Origin: Bacillus sp. 1NLA3E
GTDB taxonomy: Bacteria; Bacillota; Bacilli; Bacillales; Cytobacillaceae
Assembly (NCBI RefSeq): GCF_000242895.2
Contig: NC_021171.1
Location: forward strand, 3,382,001 to 3,446,000
Direction: 5' to 3'
Length of the DNA stretch: 64,000 bases
A program made the position numbers and the translations under genes. The notes beneath the pieces were generated by a model, which made no database searches, was not told where the DNA came from, and saw only the letters and a program-made list of their open reading frames with translations. The number at the start of each line of letters is the position of its first letter. Within the stretch, counting starts at the first letter, position 1. This document shows positions 1-9,450 of the stretch, one piece after another.

Positions 1-47
1 TCAACCTCAATCGTTAATCCTGTGCGAAAATCATTTACAGAAACCAT
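1..47 (-). CDS. efp: Elongation factor P, first codons only
   Basis: The complement of the first 47 bases reads MVSVNDFRTGLTIEV, the characteristic N-terminus of bacterial EF-P, which rescues ribosomes stalled at polyproline. An AGGAGG ribosome site (complement of 56-61) lies 8 bases before the ATG. The gene continues outside the window. EF-P next to an M24 peptidase of the YqhT type is the standard Bacillus order. Identification rests on 15 residues plus context. Confidence 0.85.
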   Translation of the reverse strand, partial: MVSVNDFRTGLTIEV

Positions 48-73
48 GCAAAATATCCTCCTAAATGTTTCAA

Positions 74-1135
74 TTAAAGAATAATCAGTTCTTTTGTAGA
101 GTGTGTTAACAGCTCATTGCCATCCTTTGTAATCAATGTATCATCTTCTATCCGAACACCGCCAAGACCAGGGATATAGATACCAGGTTCGACTGTAACC
201 ACCATTCCAGGTTCTAAGATGATGTCAGATTTAAAAGAGAGGGCTGGACCTTCGTGGACTTCAAGACCAATACCATGTCCTGTTGAATGTCCAAAATATT
301 CCCCGAATCCTTTTTCTGTTATGTAATCTCGAGTCAAAGCGTCCGCTTCTTTACCAGACATTCCTGGCTTAATTCCCTCTACACCGCGTTCTTGAGCATC
401 GAGGACAATTTGATAAATCTCTTTAAGTTTGGGATCTGGATCACCAACAGAAATAGTACGAGTAATATCGGATACAAACCCTTTATGATATGCACCATAA
501 TCAAGTGTGACAAAATCGCCCTTTTCAATCACTTTATCTGTTGCCACCCCGTGTGGAAGGGCAGAACGAAGTCCTGAAGCGACAATTGTATCAAAGGAAG
601 ATGATGTTGCCCCAGCTTTTCTCATAAAGAACTCTAATTCATTTGACACCTCAAGCTCTGTTAAGCCTGGGAGAATGAAGTCTAATATGTGCTTAAATGC
701 GGCATCTGCAATATCCGCTGCTTCCTTTAATATCTTAATCTCTGAATCCGTCTTAATCAAGCGCAACTTTTCTATTATTCCTGAAATTGGCACTAACTCT
801 GCTTTTATAGCATCATTATAGGAACTATAATCTGAAAAAGAAACATAATCCTGCTCAAATCCCAGGTTTTTAATCCCTAATTTTTCAGTTTGGTTAGCTA
901 TTTCTTCCCGCAAAGAACTACCGTGTTTAACAATTGTGTAACCTTCACATTGTTTTGAGGCTTGTTCAATGTAGCGGAAATCAGTAATAAATAATGCATT
1001 TTCCTTGGAAATAAGGACAACTCCTGCAGTCCCGGTAAAATTAGTCATATAGCGACGATTATAAGGACTGGTTATCAGAAGAGCATCAATTCCAAGATTA
1101 TCAAAATTTGAACGCAATTTCTCAAGCTTTTCCAT
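74..1135 (-). CDS. yqhT: M24-family Xaa-Pro aminopeptidase/dipeptidase (YqhT type)
   Basis: This 353-residue metallopeptidase is expected to remove or split residues next to proline in peptides in the cytoplasm. The N-terminal creatinase-like domain covers about residues 4-125. The C-terminal pita-bread domain holds the five expected metal ligands: Asp in LDYGAYHKG and in SDITRT, His in GHSTGHGIG, Glu in TVEPGIY and Glu in RIEDD. The start ATG has an AAAGGAGAGG ribosome site. It sits directly upstream of efp on the same strand, a pairing conserved in Bacillus. The B. subtilis neighbour aroQ, normally between it and yqhR, is missing here. Exact substrate preference cannot be read from the sequence. 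Confidence 0.9.
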   Translation of the reverse strand: MEKLEKLRSNFDNLGIDALLITSPYNRRYMTNFTGTAGVVLISKENALFITDFRYIEQASKQCEGYTIVKHGSSLREEIANQTEKLGIKNLGFEQDYVSFSDYSSYNDAIKAELVPISGIIEKLRLIKTDSEIKILKEAADIADAAFKHILDFILPGLTELEVSNELEFFMRKAGATSSSFDTIVASGLRSALPHGVATDKVIEKGDFVTLDYGAYHKGFVSDITRTISVGDPDPKLKEIYQIVLDAQERGVEGIKPGMSGKEADALTRDYITEKGFGEYFGHSTGHGIGLEVHEGPALSFKSDIILEPGMVVTVEPGIYIPGLGGVRIEDDTLITKDGNELLTHSTKELIIL

Positions 1136-1271
1136 CGTATTTCCTCTCCTTTGCGAATCAGGGGGTATTTTGTTATCTATTTCTCGTTAATTCAAACTAA
1201 TACCCGATTCTAAATCAAAATCGAATATGTTCATTTTATCATAATTAATTTTGTCCGTACTACTCGAACCC

Positions 1272-1787
1272 TTATGAAGGAACCTCATTTTCCTTTTTCT
1301 CACTATTTCGGATTTCGCTTTCTTCATAGGAAATCGAGTATCCAATAAATACCCCGTATAATATATAAAAGCAAATAGACGTAATGACAGTCATTTTTTT
1401 TAGGTCATTGAATGGCTGAATTCCTGGGAATATTGGGTTTAATACAAAAAACACCAGTAAAAACAGAGCAACTCCATATCCTATCCCTACCCACATGCTT
1501 CCAAATTTCCTCAATGTCACGTAATATAATATGGCAACACCTATCGAAACAACACCAAGTAATATAATGGATATAACTGTGCCCAACCATTCTTCTTTCC
1601 ATGCCCCAATTGTCCAAGGTTCAATAATGACACTAGGTCGAATTTCAGTAAAGTTTAACACATATGCTAAATAAGCAAGTGCACTCCAAAAAACTCCTCC
1701 AACAAACCCAATCGTTACGACCATAGCCATAAATGATAATGGCTTTTCTTGTTCTGCTTGTTCCAATTTCGCTTGCTCTTCCGCCAT
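1272..1787 (-). CDS. yqhR: YqhR family membrane protein
   Basis: A conserved Bacillus integral membrane protein of unknown function, 171 residues with the start chosen here. It has a short charged N-terminus (MAEEQAKLEQAEQEKP), then about four hydrophobic segments and a charged C-terminus. A longer reading frame starts at 1802, but that ATG overlaps the ribosome site GGAGGTG (complement of 1794-1800), which is properly spaced from the ATG at 1787, so the inner start is preferred. It is divergent from yqhQ, with about 210 bases between them for promoters. Confidence 0.8.
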   Translation of the reverse strand: MAEEQAKLEQAEQEKPLSFMAMVVTIGFVGGVFWSALAYLAYVLNFTEIRPSVIIEPWTIGAWKEEWLGTVISIILLGVVSIGVAILYYVTLRKFGSMWVGIGYGVALFLLVFFVLNPIFPGIQPFNDLKKMTVITSICFYILYGVFIGYSISYEESEIRNSEKKENEVPS

Positions 1788-2000
1788 TTTATACACCTCC
1801 ATTTTCTATTATGTCCACGAGGATTTATTCCATTGCATAGCAATAAAATTTAACAAACTATTCATTCTTACTACTTAAAATAAAAGAAATCTTCCAGCCT
1901 AGAGGTTTTATCTATTTTTTAGTAGAATAAATATAGATAGGAACAGTTTCTTTTCTTGCTGTTATGTCAAATCACAGAATATAGGTTGGTGTTAACACCC

Positions 2001-2945
2001 ATGGCAAAAGAACAAAAACCGATTTACGGAGGTCAGGCAGTTGTTGAAGGGGTGATGTTTGGCGGAAAACATCACTATGTTACTGCTGTCCGAAGGAAAG
2101 ATTCATCAATCGATTATTATCATTTACCTCGAAAAACCAATCCAACTGCCGCTTATTTAAAGCGTATCCCATTTATTAGAGGAATTGTGGCAATAGTTGA
2201 AGCCAGCGCTAATGGATCAAAACACTTAAACTTTTCCACGGAAAGGTACGATGTGGATCCAAATGAGGACCATCTTCTTAAAGAACAGGAAACTTCAAAA
2301 TTGGCTATGTATCTTGGGGTTGCGACCATTGGTGTCATTTCTTTCTTATTTGGAAAATTTATTTTTACACTGATTCCTGTTTTTCTAGCAGCTATGACCA
2401 AGCCTGTTTTCCCTGGGCATTTTGCTCAAGTTCTTGTTGAAGGTTTTTTTAAGCTTTTATTGCTCCTTTCATATATATATTTTGTGTCCTTTACCCCAAT
2501 TATCAAAAGGGTGTTTCAATACCACGGTGCAGAGCATAAAGTAATTAATACCTTTGAAAACGGTTTGGAATTAACAGTTACGAATGTCCAATCCCAACCA
2601 CGCCTTCATTACCGTTGTGGCAGTAGCTTCATTTTATTTACCGTAATTATTGGGGTGTTTATTTATATGTTTGTCCCAACAGATCCATTGTGGTATCGGC
2701 TAGTCAACCGAGTAGCCTTGATTCCAGTTGTATTAGGGATTTCTTTTGAAGTGTTACAACTAACCAATAAGGTGAGAAGTCTTCCTGTATTAAAATGGCT
2801 GGGGTTGCCTGGCTTATGGCTACAGATGCTTACCACAAAAGAACCGAATGATGAACAAGTAGAAGTGGCAATTCTTTCTTTTCAAGAACTTTTAAAGCGA
2901 GAGAAAGAGACAGAAGAAAATGGTGTAAGTGAAGAAATTGTCTAA
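2001..2945 (+). CDS. yqhQ: YqhQ, DUF1385 family membrane protein
   Basis: Member of the DUF1385 family, 314 residues, with the family hallmark IYGGQAVVEGVMFGG at the N-terminus and FQYHGAEHKVI in the middle, followed by several transmembrane segments. The molecular role is not established. The open frame extends upstream to 1956, but the conserved N-terminus starts at MAKEQKPIYGG, so the ATG at 2001 is preferred; the ribosome site there (AGGTTGGTG) is weak. It is followed after about 65 bases by yqhP on the same strand, and the pair is probably cotranscribed. Confidence 0.88.
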   Translation: MAKEQKPIYGGQAVVEGVMFGGKHHYVTAVRRKDSSIDYYHLPRKTNPTAAYLKRIPFIRGIVAIVEASANGSKHLNFSTERYDVDPNEDHLLKEQETSKLAMYLGVATIGVISFLFGKFIFTLIPVFLAAMTKPVFPGHFAQVLVEGFFKLLLLLSYIYFVSFTPIIKRVFQYHGAEHKVINTFENGLELTVTNVQSQPRLHYRCGSSFILFTVIIGVFIYMFVPTDPLWYRLVNRVALIPVVLGISFEVLQLTNKVRSLPVLKWLGLPGLWLQMLTTKEPNDEQVEVAILSFQELLKREKETEENGVSEEIV

Positions 2946-3011
2946 AGTCTTTACCTTTGTAGTTTAAAAATGGTTATTTTTGCTCATTATGCTCTTAGGG
3001 AGGTGGCTTTC

Positions 3012-3392
3012 TTGAAAAATCGGACTTCACTTTTAATTGTAATGGGACTCATTATTTTGGCAGCTATTGGGGTCGCTGGTAATTATATTGCCAATCCGAC
3101 CGGTTTTTTAAAAAGTATAGCTGTCGTACTTATCGTTGGCACGGCAGTTTATTTTATCGTAACACGGTTTTACAATTCCAACCCTGAGAAGCGAGAGCAA
3201 CGGGCATTTGTTAAGGCTGCAAAAAGGTCAAAGAAAAGGTTACATCAAAAAGAATCAGGTCAAGGGACGCGCCGGTCTGTATCTCCGATCACAACCATGA
3301 AAAAAAACATGAAATCAAAGAAAAAACCTACAGCTCATTTGACTGTCATTGAAGGAAAAAAAGGTAAAAAGAAAAATCGAGCCTCTTTTTGA
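3012..3392 (+). CDS. yqhP: YqhP, SA1362-like small membrane protein
   Basis: A 126-residue protein with two N-terminal transmembrane segments (about residues 4-24 and 32-52) and a long, very basic, lysine-rich C-terminal tail. I place the start at the TTG at 3012 because a strong ribosome site, AGGGAGGTGG, ends 6 bases before it; the in-frame ATG at 2970 has none. The resemblance is to the YqhP/SA1362 family of unknown function. The tail could contact nucleic acid or membrane, but that is a guess from charge only. Confidence 0.75.
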   Translation: MKNRTSLLIVMGLIILAAIGVAGNYIANPTGFLKSIAVVLIVGTAVYFIVTRFYNSNPEKREQRAFVKAAKRSKKRLHQKESGQGTRRSVSPITTMKKNMKSKKKPTAHLTVIEGKKGKKKNRASF

Positions 3393-3402
3393 CTCGATTT
3401 TT
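3372..3402. terminator. Bidirectional terminator between yqhP and yqhO
   Basis: Arms AAAAATCGAG and CTCGATTTTT form a 10-bp stem that overlaps the yqhP stop codon. A/T runs on both sides suit it to ending both convergent transcripts. Confidence 0.75.
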
Positions 3403-3418
3403 CTTTTAAGTTTTTTTG

Positions 3419-4303
3419 CTAATAACTCCATGTCTTAAAAAAGGTTGTCGCCGAGTTCCTGCCTAATACCATGAGTGCTTGCTTTTCCTCCTCAGTTAGT
3501 TGGAGGTCGAAACTAATAACTCCCTTTGTGGGGATAAAAATAATATTCTTTTCGTGTTTTCTTGAAATATACCTAGCATCATGTGCATTTTTCATCGTTT
3601 CAAATAAAGCTTCAAAAAGTTTAACAGCATTATTGATATTTTTTTTTGGAAGATCTTGTGAACGGTTCGATAATTTAATTCCAAGAACGGGCCGAATTTT
3701 TTTTATATGATCCTGATCAAATAACCACATTGGAAAATTACTTAACACCCCACCATCCACCACAACATTAGTTCCAGTCGGTGTTTTTAATTTAACTGGT
3801 TCAAAAAAATATGGAAGACTACAACTCATTCGAATCGCTTTTGCAATAGGAAAAGAGCCTTGTGATATCCCATACTTTGTAAGGTCATCTGGTAATACTA
3901 ACATTTGACCGCTTGTTAAGTCCGATGCAATGATACGTAGTGTATGAGGAGGGAGATCTGAAAAAGTTCGCAATCCTTTTGCTGCTAATTTTTCCGTTAA
4001 CCAATTCTCCAAATGATTTCCTTTATATAAACCCATCCTCCAATAAACAAGAAGCCATTTAGCCAACGGAAATGGAATTAAACTTCTCCCCACATCCATA
4101 AACATCTTTAAGTTAAGCCCATCAAGGTGGTTATATATTTCCTTGCTCGTATAACCTGCGGTCACTAACGCTGCAATAATCGATCCTGCACTTGTTCCAG
4201 CTAACCTTGCAAACTGGAAACCCTTTTTTTCAACCTCTTCATAAGCACCTATTAAGGCAAAGCCTTTGATACCACCACCTGAAAAAACACCGTCTATTAG
4301 CAT
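3419..4303 (-). CDS. yqhO: Patatin-like phospholipase family protein YqhO
   Basis: A 294-residue patatin-fold acyl hydrolase. The Ser-Asp dyad is visible as the nucleophile elbow GTSAGS and the DGG motif (VVDGGVLSNFP). The oxyanion-hole glycine loop is FSGGGIKG near the N-terminus. The substrate is presumably a membrane lipid. The frame is open to 4339, but MLIDGVFSGGG at 4303 has the ribosome site GGGAGTGG and matches the usual length. Convergent with yqhP, and in the Bacillus yqhL-yqhT neighbourhood, although mntR, which normally lies beside it, is absent. Confidence 0.85.
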   Translation of the reverse strand: MLIDGVFSGGGIKGFALIGAYEEVEKKGFQFARLAGTSAGSIIAALVTAGYTSKEIYNHLDGLNLKMFMDVGRSLIPFPLAKWLLVYWRMGLYKGNHLENWLTEKLAAKGLRTFSDLPPHTLRIIASDLTSGQMLVLPDDLTKYGISQGSFPIAKAIRMSCSLPYFFEPVKLKTPTGTNVVVDGGVLSNFPMWLFDQDHIKKIRPVLGIKLSNRSQDLPKKNINNAVKLFEALFETMKNAHDARYISRKHEKNIIFIPTKGVISFDLQLTEEEKQALMVLGRNSATTFFKTWSY

Positions 4304-4382
4304 GTTAGCCACTCCCATCGATGTATTCCTTCGATACATCTTTAAGCACTTACATGAAAAAATAGTACGGCGTACAAGTTAT

Positions 4383-5408
4383 TTAAGTGAAATATTCTAT
4401 TTCTGCTTCTGGAAAAAATGATCCAATATATTGTCGTAGTGTCTGATCAAGATCCTGGGCTTCGGCTGTTGGATAAACATATTTTCCAATTCCATATCTA
4501 CCCCATTTATATTTTCGCTTTTCCTCATCCATCTCTAGCTTAGTCTTCGGGTATCTTTTTTCAATGACCCTTTTCGCTGGCTTTGTAAAACGATGCTGAA
4601 TTAGTTCAAAGGTTAACCCCTTCAAGTCCACTCCTTGTAAAGCATGACTTAGCCGATCAAAAAGCTCGTAATAGCCTTCCTGCCAGCCTTCATGCATATA
4701 GATTGGGGCAACGATAAAACCAAGGGGATACCCAGCGTGGGCAACCTTTCTAGCCCCTTCAAGCCTTTCATCGAAGGAAGAAGTTCCCGGTTCGAAATTC
4801 TTGATGACATACCTGGAATTCACACTAAATCTAAAACGTGTTTTTCCATTATGCTTTGCATCCAACAAATGGTCGACATGATGAAATTTTGTAACAAACC
4901 GTAATTTTCCCAACTCTGATTGTCCAAAAAACTCTATAGTTTTTTTCAACGAATGAGTTAAATGGTCTATCCCCACAATATCGGATGTACATGCTGCTTC
5001 AAATCGAGTAATTTCTGGTTTTCTTTCATCCATATATTTTTGAGCTTGAGCAAAAATATCGTCTAAATTGACGTAGGTCCGGATGTATGGTTTGCTACCG
5101 AGTGTGGTCTGTAAGTAACAATAATGACAGTGACCCATGCATCCAGTGGCAAGCGGGATCGCATATTCTGCCGACGGCTTAGATGTATCAAATTTTAACG
5201 TTCTCCTAACACCCACTACAAGTGTGGACTTGGCGTTTCGATATTGTTGTAACTCATTATCACCAGGAATACCACGAATCTGATTATGTGAGGTGGTTTC
5301 ACGAATTTCTAATCCCATTTTGGTGAATTTCTCTTTCAGTTCTCTTCCAATTGGGTACTCTAATGCTTGCGGCTCAATATAGACAAGCTGAGGGATAAAT
5401 GGCTCCAT
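4383..5408 (-). CDS. splB: Spore photoproduct lyase
   Basis: A 341-residue radical-SAM enzyme that reverses the thymine dimer called spore photoproduct during germination. The cluster-binding cysteines are C90, C94 and C97 (CMGHCHYC). C140 (EAACTSD) matches the hydrogen-donor cysteine known as C141 in B. subtilis. In B. subtilis splB lies elsewhere, with splA; here there is no splA, and splB sits downstream of nrdJ on the same strand with a terminator between them. Its presence marks an endospore former. Confidence 0.95.
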   Translation of the reverse strand: MEPFIPQLVYIEPQALEYPIGRELKEKFTKMGLEIRETTSHNQIRGIPGDNELQQYRNAKSTLVVGVRRTLKFDTSKPSAEYAIPLATGCMGHCHYCYLQTTLGSKPYIRTYVNLDDIFAQAQKYMDERKPEITRFEAACTSDIVGIDHLTHSLKKTIEFFGQSELGKLRFVTKFHHVDHLLDAKHNGKTRFRFSVNSRYVIKNFEPGTSSFDERLEGARKVAHAGYPLGFIVAPIYMHEGWQEGYYELFDRLSHALQGVDLKGLTFELIQHRFTKPAKRVIEKRYPKTKLEMDEEKRKYKWGRYGIGKYVYPTAEAQDLDQTLRQYIGSFFPEAEIEYFT

Positions 5409-5475
5409 TTTTTTCCTCTTTTCTTCATTAGTGAGTGCATTTTTCTAGTATGAGCAAAACAGCCGGAAAACAAAA

Positions 5476-5510
5476 AAAAGAGGAGGGAAAAGTTATTCCC
5501 ATCCTCTTTT
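5476..5510 (-). terminator. Rho-independent terminator after nrdJ
   Basis: On the minus strand AAAAGAGGATGGG pairs with CCCTCCTCTTTT around a loop of about 10 bases, followed by a U-rich run. It lies 10 bases past the nrdJ stop. Confidence 0.75.
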
Positions 5511-5520
5511 GCATATTAGT

Positions 5521-8082
5521 TTACAAACCGCATTTTAATTGCGCGCCACAATTCGTACAGGTATTGCAACCGCCCATTTCTTCTATTTGACCTTTACGAC
5601 AGACAGGACAAGTGTTGCCGACTTCAGATCCGATTGTCATATTTGTTGAGCGAAGTTCACTAATAGTATCCACAAGAACAACGTGTTGTTTTGCTTTTTC
5701 TTTGAAAATTGTTTTTGATTCTTCAAAGCTATTTTCTTCGGCTGTTAATGTTAATACTTGGCTGTCACGTGAACCGTCAACATATACGGTACCACCTTTA
5801 GCACCGCCTTTGTATAAACGCTCATATAATTTTTCAACTTGTTCTACGCTGTAGCCCTTTGGCGCATTAACTGTTTTACTAATGGAACTGTCAATCCAGC
5901 GCTGGATGATACACTGTACGTCAGCATGGGCTTCAGGTGCAAGCTCCATCGCTGCGACAAACCAGTTTGGAAGGCTTTCAGGATCTGCCTCCGGATGTTG
6001 ATCCAAATATTCTTGAACGATTTCTGCCTTAACTTCAATAAATTTACCGAGTCGACCACTTCGGTAATAAGAAAAGGAAAAATATGGTTCCAATCCTGTG
6101 GATACCCCAACCATTGTCCCAGTAGATCCTGTGGGAGCAACAGTCAGTAAGTGTGAATTACGAATACCATATTCTAAGATCGAATTACGAATGTCTTCAG
6201 GCATTTTTTTCAGGAAGCCTGTGTGAATGAATGCATCCCGTAGACGATTCGTATCTGCTTGGGAGTTTCCTTGTAAGAATGGGAAGCTACCCTTTTCTTT
6301 TGCAAGTTCTACTGATGTCCTATATGCAGTTGTTGCGATTGTTTCAAACACTTTATCGACCAACTTGTTTCCGGCCTCAGAACCGTACTCTGTTTCACAA
6401 TAGATAAGTAGGTCATGTAAACCCATTACACCAAGTCCAACACGGCGCTCTCCAAGTGCTTGCGTTTTATTTTCGTCAAGGAAGTATGGAGTTGCTTCAA
6501 TTACGTTATCTTGCATCCTGACTCCAACTTCAACCGTACGGATTAGTTTTTCATAATTAACTGTTTTAGTTTGCTTATCTGCCATTTCAGCTAAATTTAC
6601 TGCTGCAAGATTACAGACAGAATAAGGTGCGAGTGGTTGCTCCCCACACGGATTCGTTGCTACAACCTTTTGACCGTACGCCTGGGCATTGGTCATTTCG
6701 TTAGCGTTGTCGATAAAGAAAATACCTGGTTCTGCTGAATATGTTGAACAAATATTGATTAGATTCCAAAGCTCTTTTGCTCTAATTTTCTTGTAGGTGC
6801 GCACTTTGTAGCCGAGTTTTTCCCATTCACGAACGTCGCCAACTTTGTGCCATTCTTCATTGTAAATCTTCATGCCTTCCGAATCATAGCTTTCAACATC
6901 TGGGAAGCGAAGCTCGTATTCACCGTCATTTTCTACGGCAGTCATAAATTCTTTAGTTAAGCAAACGGAAATATTTGCTCCTGTTAAGAATTCAGAGTTA
7001 TGAACACTGTAAGTTCCACCGATGCGAAGCTTTTCTTCAGCGTCAGCGATAATCTGTTGGCTGAATCCACCATAACCAGGAATGCTTTTGTAATTTACAA
7101 TTCCTTGGTACATCGCGTTTTCTTGCTCAGTTAATGGAGTGAATTTTAATTTATCTTTTGCTAATTTTTTAATCATTTCATCTTTTGTATTTTCAATCAA
7201 AAAGCGCAAAATTCTTGGATTTTGCATTTTAGAAATAATAAATTCAATAATGTCAGGATGCCAGTCCGATTGCATAATCATCTGAGCACCACGTCTTGAT
7301 CCACCTTGTTCAACTAGATGCGTCAACTTAGCAATATCATCTAACCATGAAACTGATCCAGATGATTTTCCATTTACACCTTTTGCCAGTGTGTTTCGTG
7401 GACGTAAAGTTGAACCATTTGTTCCAACCCCACCACCACGGCTCATGATTTCCATTACCTGTTTACGGTGTTCAGAAATTCCTTCACGAGAATCCGGTAC
7501 AAATGGCATAACGTAACAGTTAAAGAACGTAACTTCTGTTTCTGCACCTGCTCCATAAAGAACACGACCAGCCGGAATAAAGTTCAAATTCACAAGCTCT
7601 TGATAGAACTTATCAAACCATTCTTTCCGCTTTTCATCTGTCTTTTCAACAGAAGCAAGCCCAGTTGCATTCCGTTTTGCAATCTGCTCATAAAATACCT
7701 CGAGCGGCTTCTCAATTACGTCAAGTGGTCGCTTGATCACACCAGTTGCAGCTTCTTCAGGATCATCAAGGACCCCACGGAATTCCTCATCTACCAAAAC
7801 TTTTGCAGATTTACTTTCCCAATCAATATCAAGAATGAAACCAAGTCCGCGTGCTGGGAATTTTGGGTCTTCTTTAATCGTTAGAACGACGAAATCTCCA
7901 GTTGTTAAGGTAATTTTCTCAGTATCTTTAAACGTATACCGATCCAGCATTACCAGCTTTGATACCCCTTTATGCGTAATCTTCATATCGGGAGTAATCG
8001 GATGAACCTGTGGAAATAATCGGATATCCTCGTTCAATCTTTCAATGTTCATATTCAATTTTTGGGGTAGCACAACAGACAT
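5521..8082 (-). CDS. nrdJ: Adenosylcobalamin-dependent (class II) ribonucleotide reductase
   Basis: An 853-residue class II enzyme that makes deoxyribonucleotides using vitamin B12 and needs no oxygen or second subunit. Seen in order: an N-terminal region, the active-site segment FNCYVMPFVPDSR, the conserved NPCGEQPL with its neighbouring TNPCGEQ context, the PTGSTGTMVGVSTGLEPYFSF loop region, and a C-terminal CPVCRKGQ / CNTCTNCGAQLKCGL cysteine cluster that can recharge the active site. The ATG at 8082 has AAGGAG eight bases upstream; the GTG at 8088 is too close to that site. Upstream lies an NrdR-like box but no cobalamin riboswitch that I can recognise. Confidence 0.95.
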   Translation of the reverse strand: MSVVLPQKLNMNIERLNEDIRLFPQVHPITPDMKITHKGVSKLVMLDRYTFKDTEKITLTTGDFVVLTIKEDPKFPARGLGFILDIDWESKSAKVLVDEEFRGVLDDPEEAATGVIKRPLDVIEKPLEVFYEQIAKRNATGLASVEKTDEKRKEWFDKFYQELVNLNFIPAGRVLYGAGAETEVTFFNCYVMPFVPDSREGISEHRKQVMEIMSRGGGVGTNGSTLRPRNTLAKGVNGKSSGSVSWLDDIAKLTHLVEQGGSRRGAQMIMQSDWHPDIIEFIISKMQNPRILRFLIENTKDEMIKKLAKDKLKFTPLTEQENAMYQGIVNYKSIPGYGGFSQQIIADAEEKLRIGGTYSVHNSEFLTGANISVCLTKEFMTAVENDGEYELRFPDVESYDSEGMKIYNEEWHKVGDVREWEKLGYKVRTYKKIRAKELWNLINICSTYSAEPGIFFIDNANEMTNAQAYGQKVVATNPCGEQPLAPYSVCNLAAVNLAEMADKQTKTVNYEKLIRTVEVGVRMQDNVIEATPYFLDENKTQALGERRVGLGVMGLHDLLIYCETEYGSEAGNKLVDKVFETIATTAYRTSVELAKEKGSFPFLQGNSQADTNRLRDAFIHTGFLKKMPEDIRNSILEYGIRNSHLLTVAPTGSTGTMVGVSTGLEPYFSFSYYRSGRLGKFIEVKAEIVQEYLDQHPEADPESLPNWFVAAMELAPEAHADVQCIIQRWIDSSISKTVNAPKGYSVEQVEKLYERLYKGGAKGGTVYVDGSRDSQVLTLTAEENSFEESKTIFKEKAKQHVVLVDTISELRSTNMTIGSEVGNTCPVCRKGQIEEMGGCNTCTNCGAQLKCGL

Positions 8083-8229
8083 GATCACATCTCCTTCAAA
8101 AAAATTGTCCTACTTTTTCTCTTAATAAGAAAATAATAGAACCATTTGTAAATCTAGTTGTTTGTTAAATCTAAAGTTATCATAATCAAAGGTTTAATTC
8201 AACATATAGTATTGTGAATATTTTCGACA

Positions 8230-8245
8230 CTACTACATATTGTGT
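8230..8245 (-). promoter_or_regulatory. NrdR-box-like operator upstream of nrdJ
   Basis: The 16 bases match 13 of 16 positions of the NrdR consensus acaCwAtATaTwGtgt, with all core positions except one conserved. A weaker copy (9 of 16) lies exactly 31 bases away at 8199-8214, the usual helical spacing of paired NrdR boxes. The first is credible, the second doubtful. The remaining bases of the 340-base gap to lipM are A/T-rich and hold nothing else I recognise. Confidence 0.55.
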
Positions 8246-8396
8246 TGAAGCTTACAAATCATTATTTTGTCAAACATAAAAATAAGTATAAAATGGAGAA
8301 TATGAGAGAAATACTAGGGAATTCCTCATAAAAAGAGAAATTTCAACAAAATTTGAAGGTTGCACTTTCCTTTATCAGAAAATATTATCATTCAAA

Positions 8397-8424
8397 ATAA
8401 AAAAGCGATTCCTCGCCTTTTTTT
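8397..8424 (-). terminator. Terminator at the end of lipM
   Basis: On the minus strand a short GGCGA/TCGC stem with flanking A and T runs overlaps the lipM stop codon. The stem is short, so support is moderate. Confidence 0.5.
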
Positions 8425-9265
8425 AACGTTTATAATTCCATTTATCATTTTCATACCGGACTTGTGCAAGCTTATTTACAACCTCTAATTCTTCAGCGGA
8501 AAGCTGATATGGCTCGAGTTCAATATTTAACCCTTCGATAAAACCCTTTCTAAACGCTTCCTTCGCTTCAGAGAGAGTAATCCGCCGAGGGCTAATATCA
8601 TTAATGGCAACTGCTTTATTTTTAAAAGCCATTTGCATCCGTTCTTTCACTCGCTCACTTGGGTACTGGAATAAACTAAAAAGTTTATCCTCATCAAGGT
8701 CCAAAAGGATTGAACCATGCTGAAGGATGACACCTTTTTGCCTTGTTTGAGCACTCCCAGCAACTTTCAGTCCTTCAACAACTAGTTCATACCAACTTGG
8801 GGCATCAAAACAAACAGCAGATCGTGGATTTTTTAAGGAATCTCTTTCATCCTCCGTCTTTGGAACTGCAAAATACGCTTCAAGTCCTAAGTGATGAAAC
8901 CCCTTTAAGATGCCTTCAGAAATGACACGATACGCCTCTGTAACCGTTTTGGGCATTTGCGGATGATCTTCGGAGACAATAACACTATATGTTAGCTCAT
9001 GTTCATGAAGGACACCACGCCCACCAGTTGGACGGCGGACAAATCCAAGATCATGTTTTTTTACTGAATCCATATCAATCTCCCTGCCCACCTTTTGAAA
9101 ATAACCAATCGATAAAGTCGCAGGATTCCAGCCATAGAACCGGATAGTTGGTGGGATTTTCCCTTCACTATGCCATTGTAAAAGTACCTCATCTAAAGCC
9201 ATATTAAAAGATGGTGAGCAATCACCTGAATCAATGAAACGCCAAACTTCTTTTTCTTTTTTCAT
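8423..9265 (-). CDS. lipM: Octanoyltransferase LipM
   Basis: A 280-residue lipoate-protein-ligase-fold enzyme that moves octanoyl groups from acyl carrier protein to GcvH in lipoate synthesis. The family signatures [18 protein letters not shown] and the catalytic Cys152 ([12 protein letters not shown]) with Lys167 (GLKVAGSAQ) are present. It sits next to yqhL as in other Bacillus, and functionally it supports the glycine cleavage system a few kilobases away, whose H protein carries lipoyl. The gene is divergent from yqhL. Confidence 0.92.
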   Translation of the reverse strand: MKKEKEVWRFIDSGDCSPSFNMALDEVLLQWHSEGKIPPTIRFYGWNPATLSIGYFQKVGREIDMDSVKKHDLGFVRRPTGGRGVLHEHELTYSVIVSEDHPQMPKTVTEAYRVISEGILKGFHHLGLEAYFAVPKTEDERDSLKNPRSAVCFDAPSWYELVVEGLKVAGSAQTRQKGVILQHGSILLDLDEDKLFSLFQYPSERVKERMQMAFKNKAVAINDISPRRITLSEAKEAFRKGFIEGLNIELEPYQLSAEELEVVNKLAQVRYENDKWNYKR

Positions 9266-9450
9266 ACAAAAACCTCTTCTTTATGTTAATAAACTGTCAA
9301 TGGTAACATTCTAGCAAACATTTGCTAAAAACAAAACAAGACGATTTTGGTTCATTTTCCGCAAAGTTTTTTTGGGATTCCCTTTACTCTTAAGTGGTTC
9401 GCCTTATATAATATAAGTTGGCTTATGAAAGCTTGAAAGGAGCAGGAACA

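Noticed and set aside
8246-8400. Cobalamin riboswitch upstream of nrdJ
   Set aside because: No B12 box or matching secondary structure could be found by eye; the region is A/T-rich. A covariance search would settle it.
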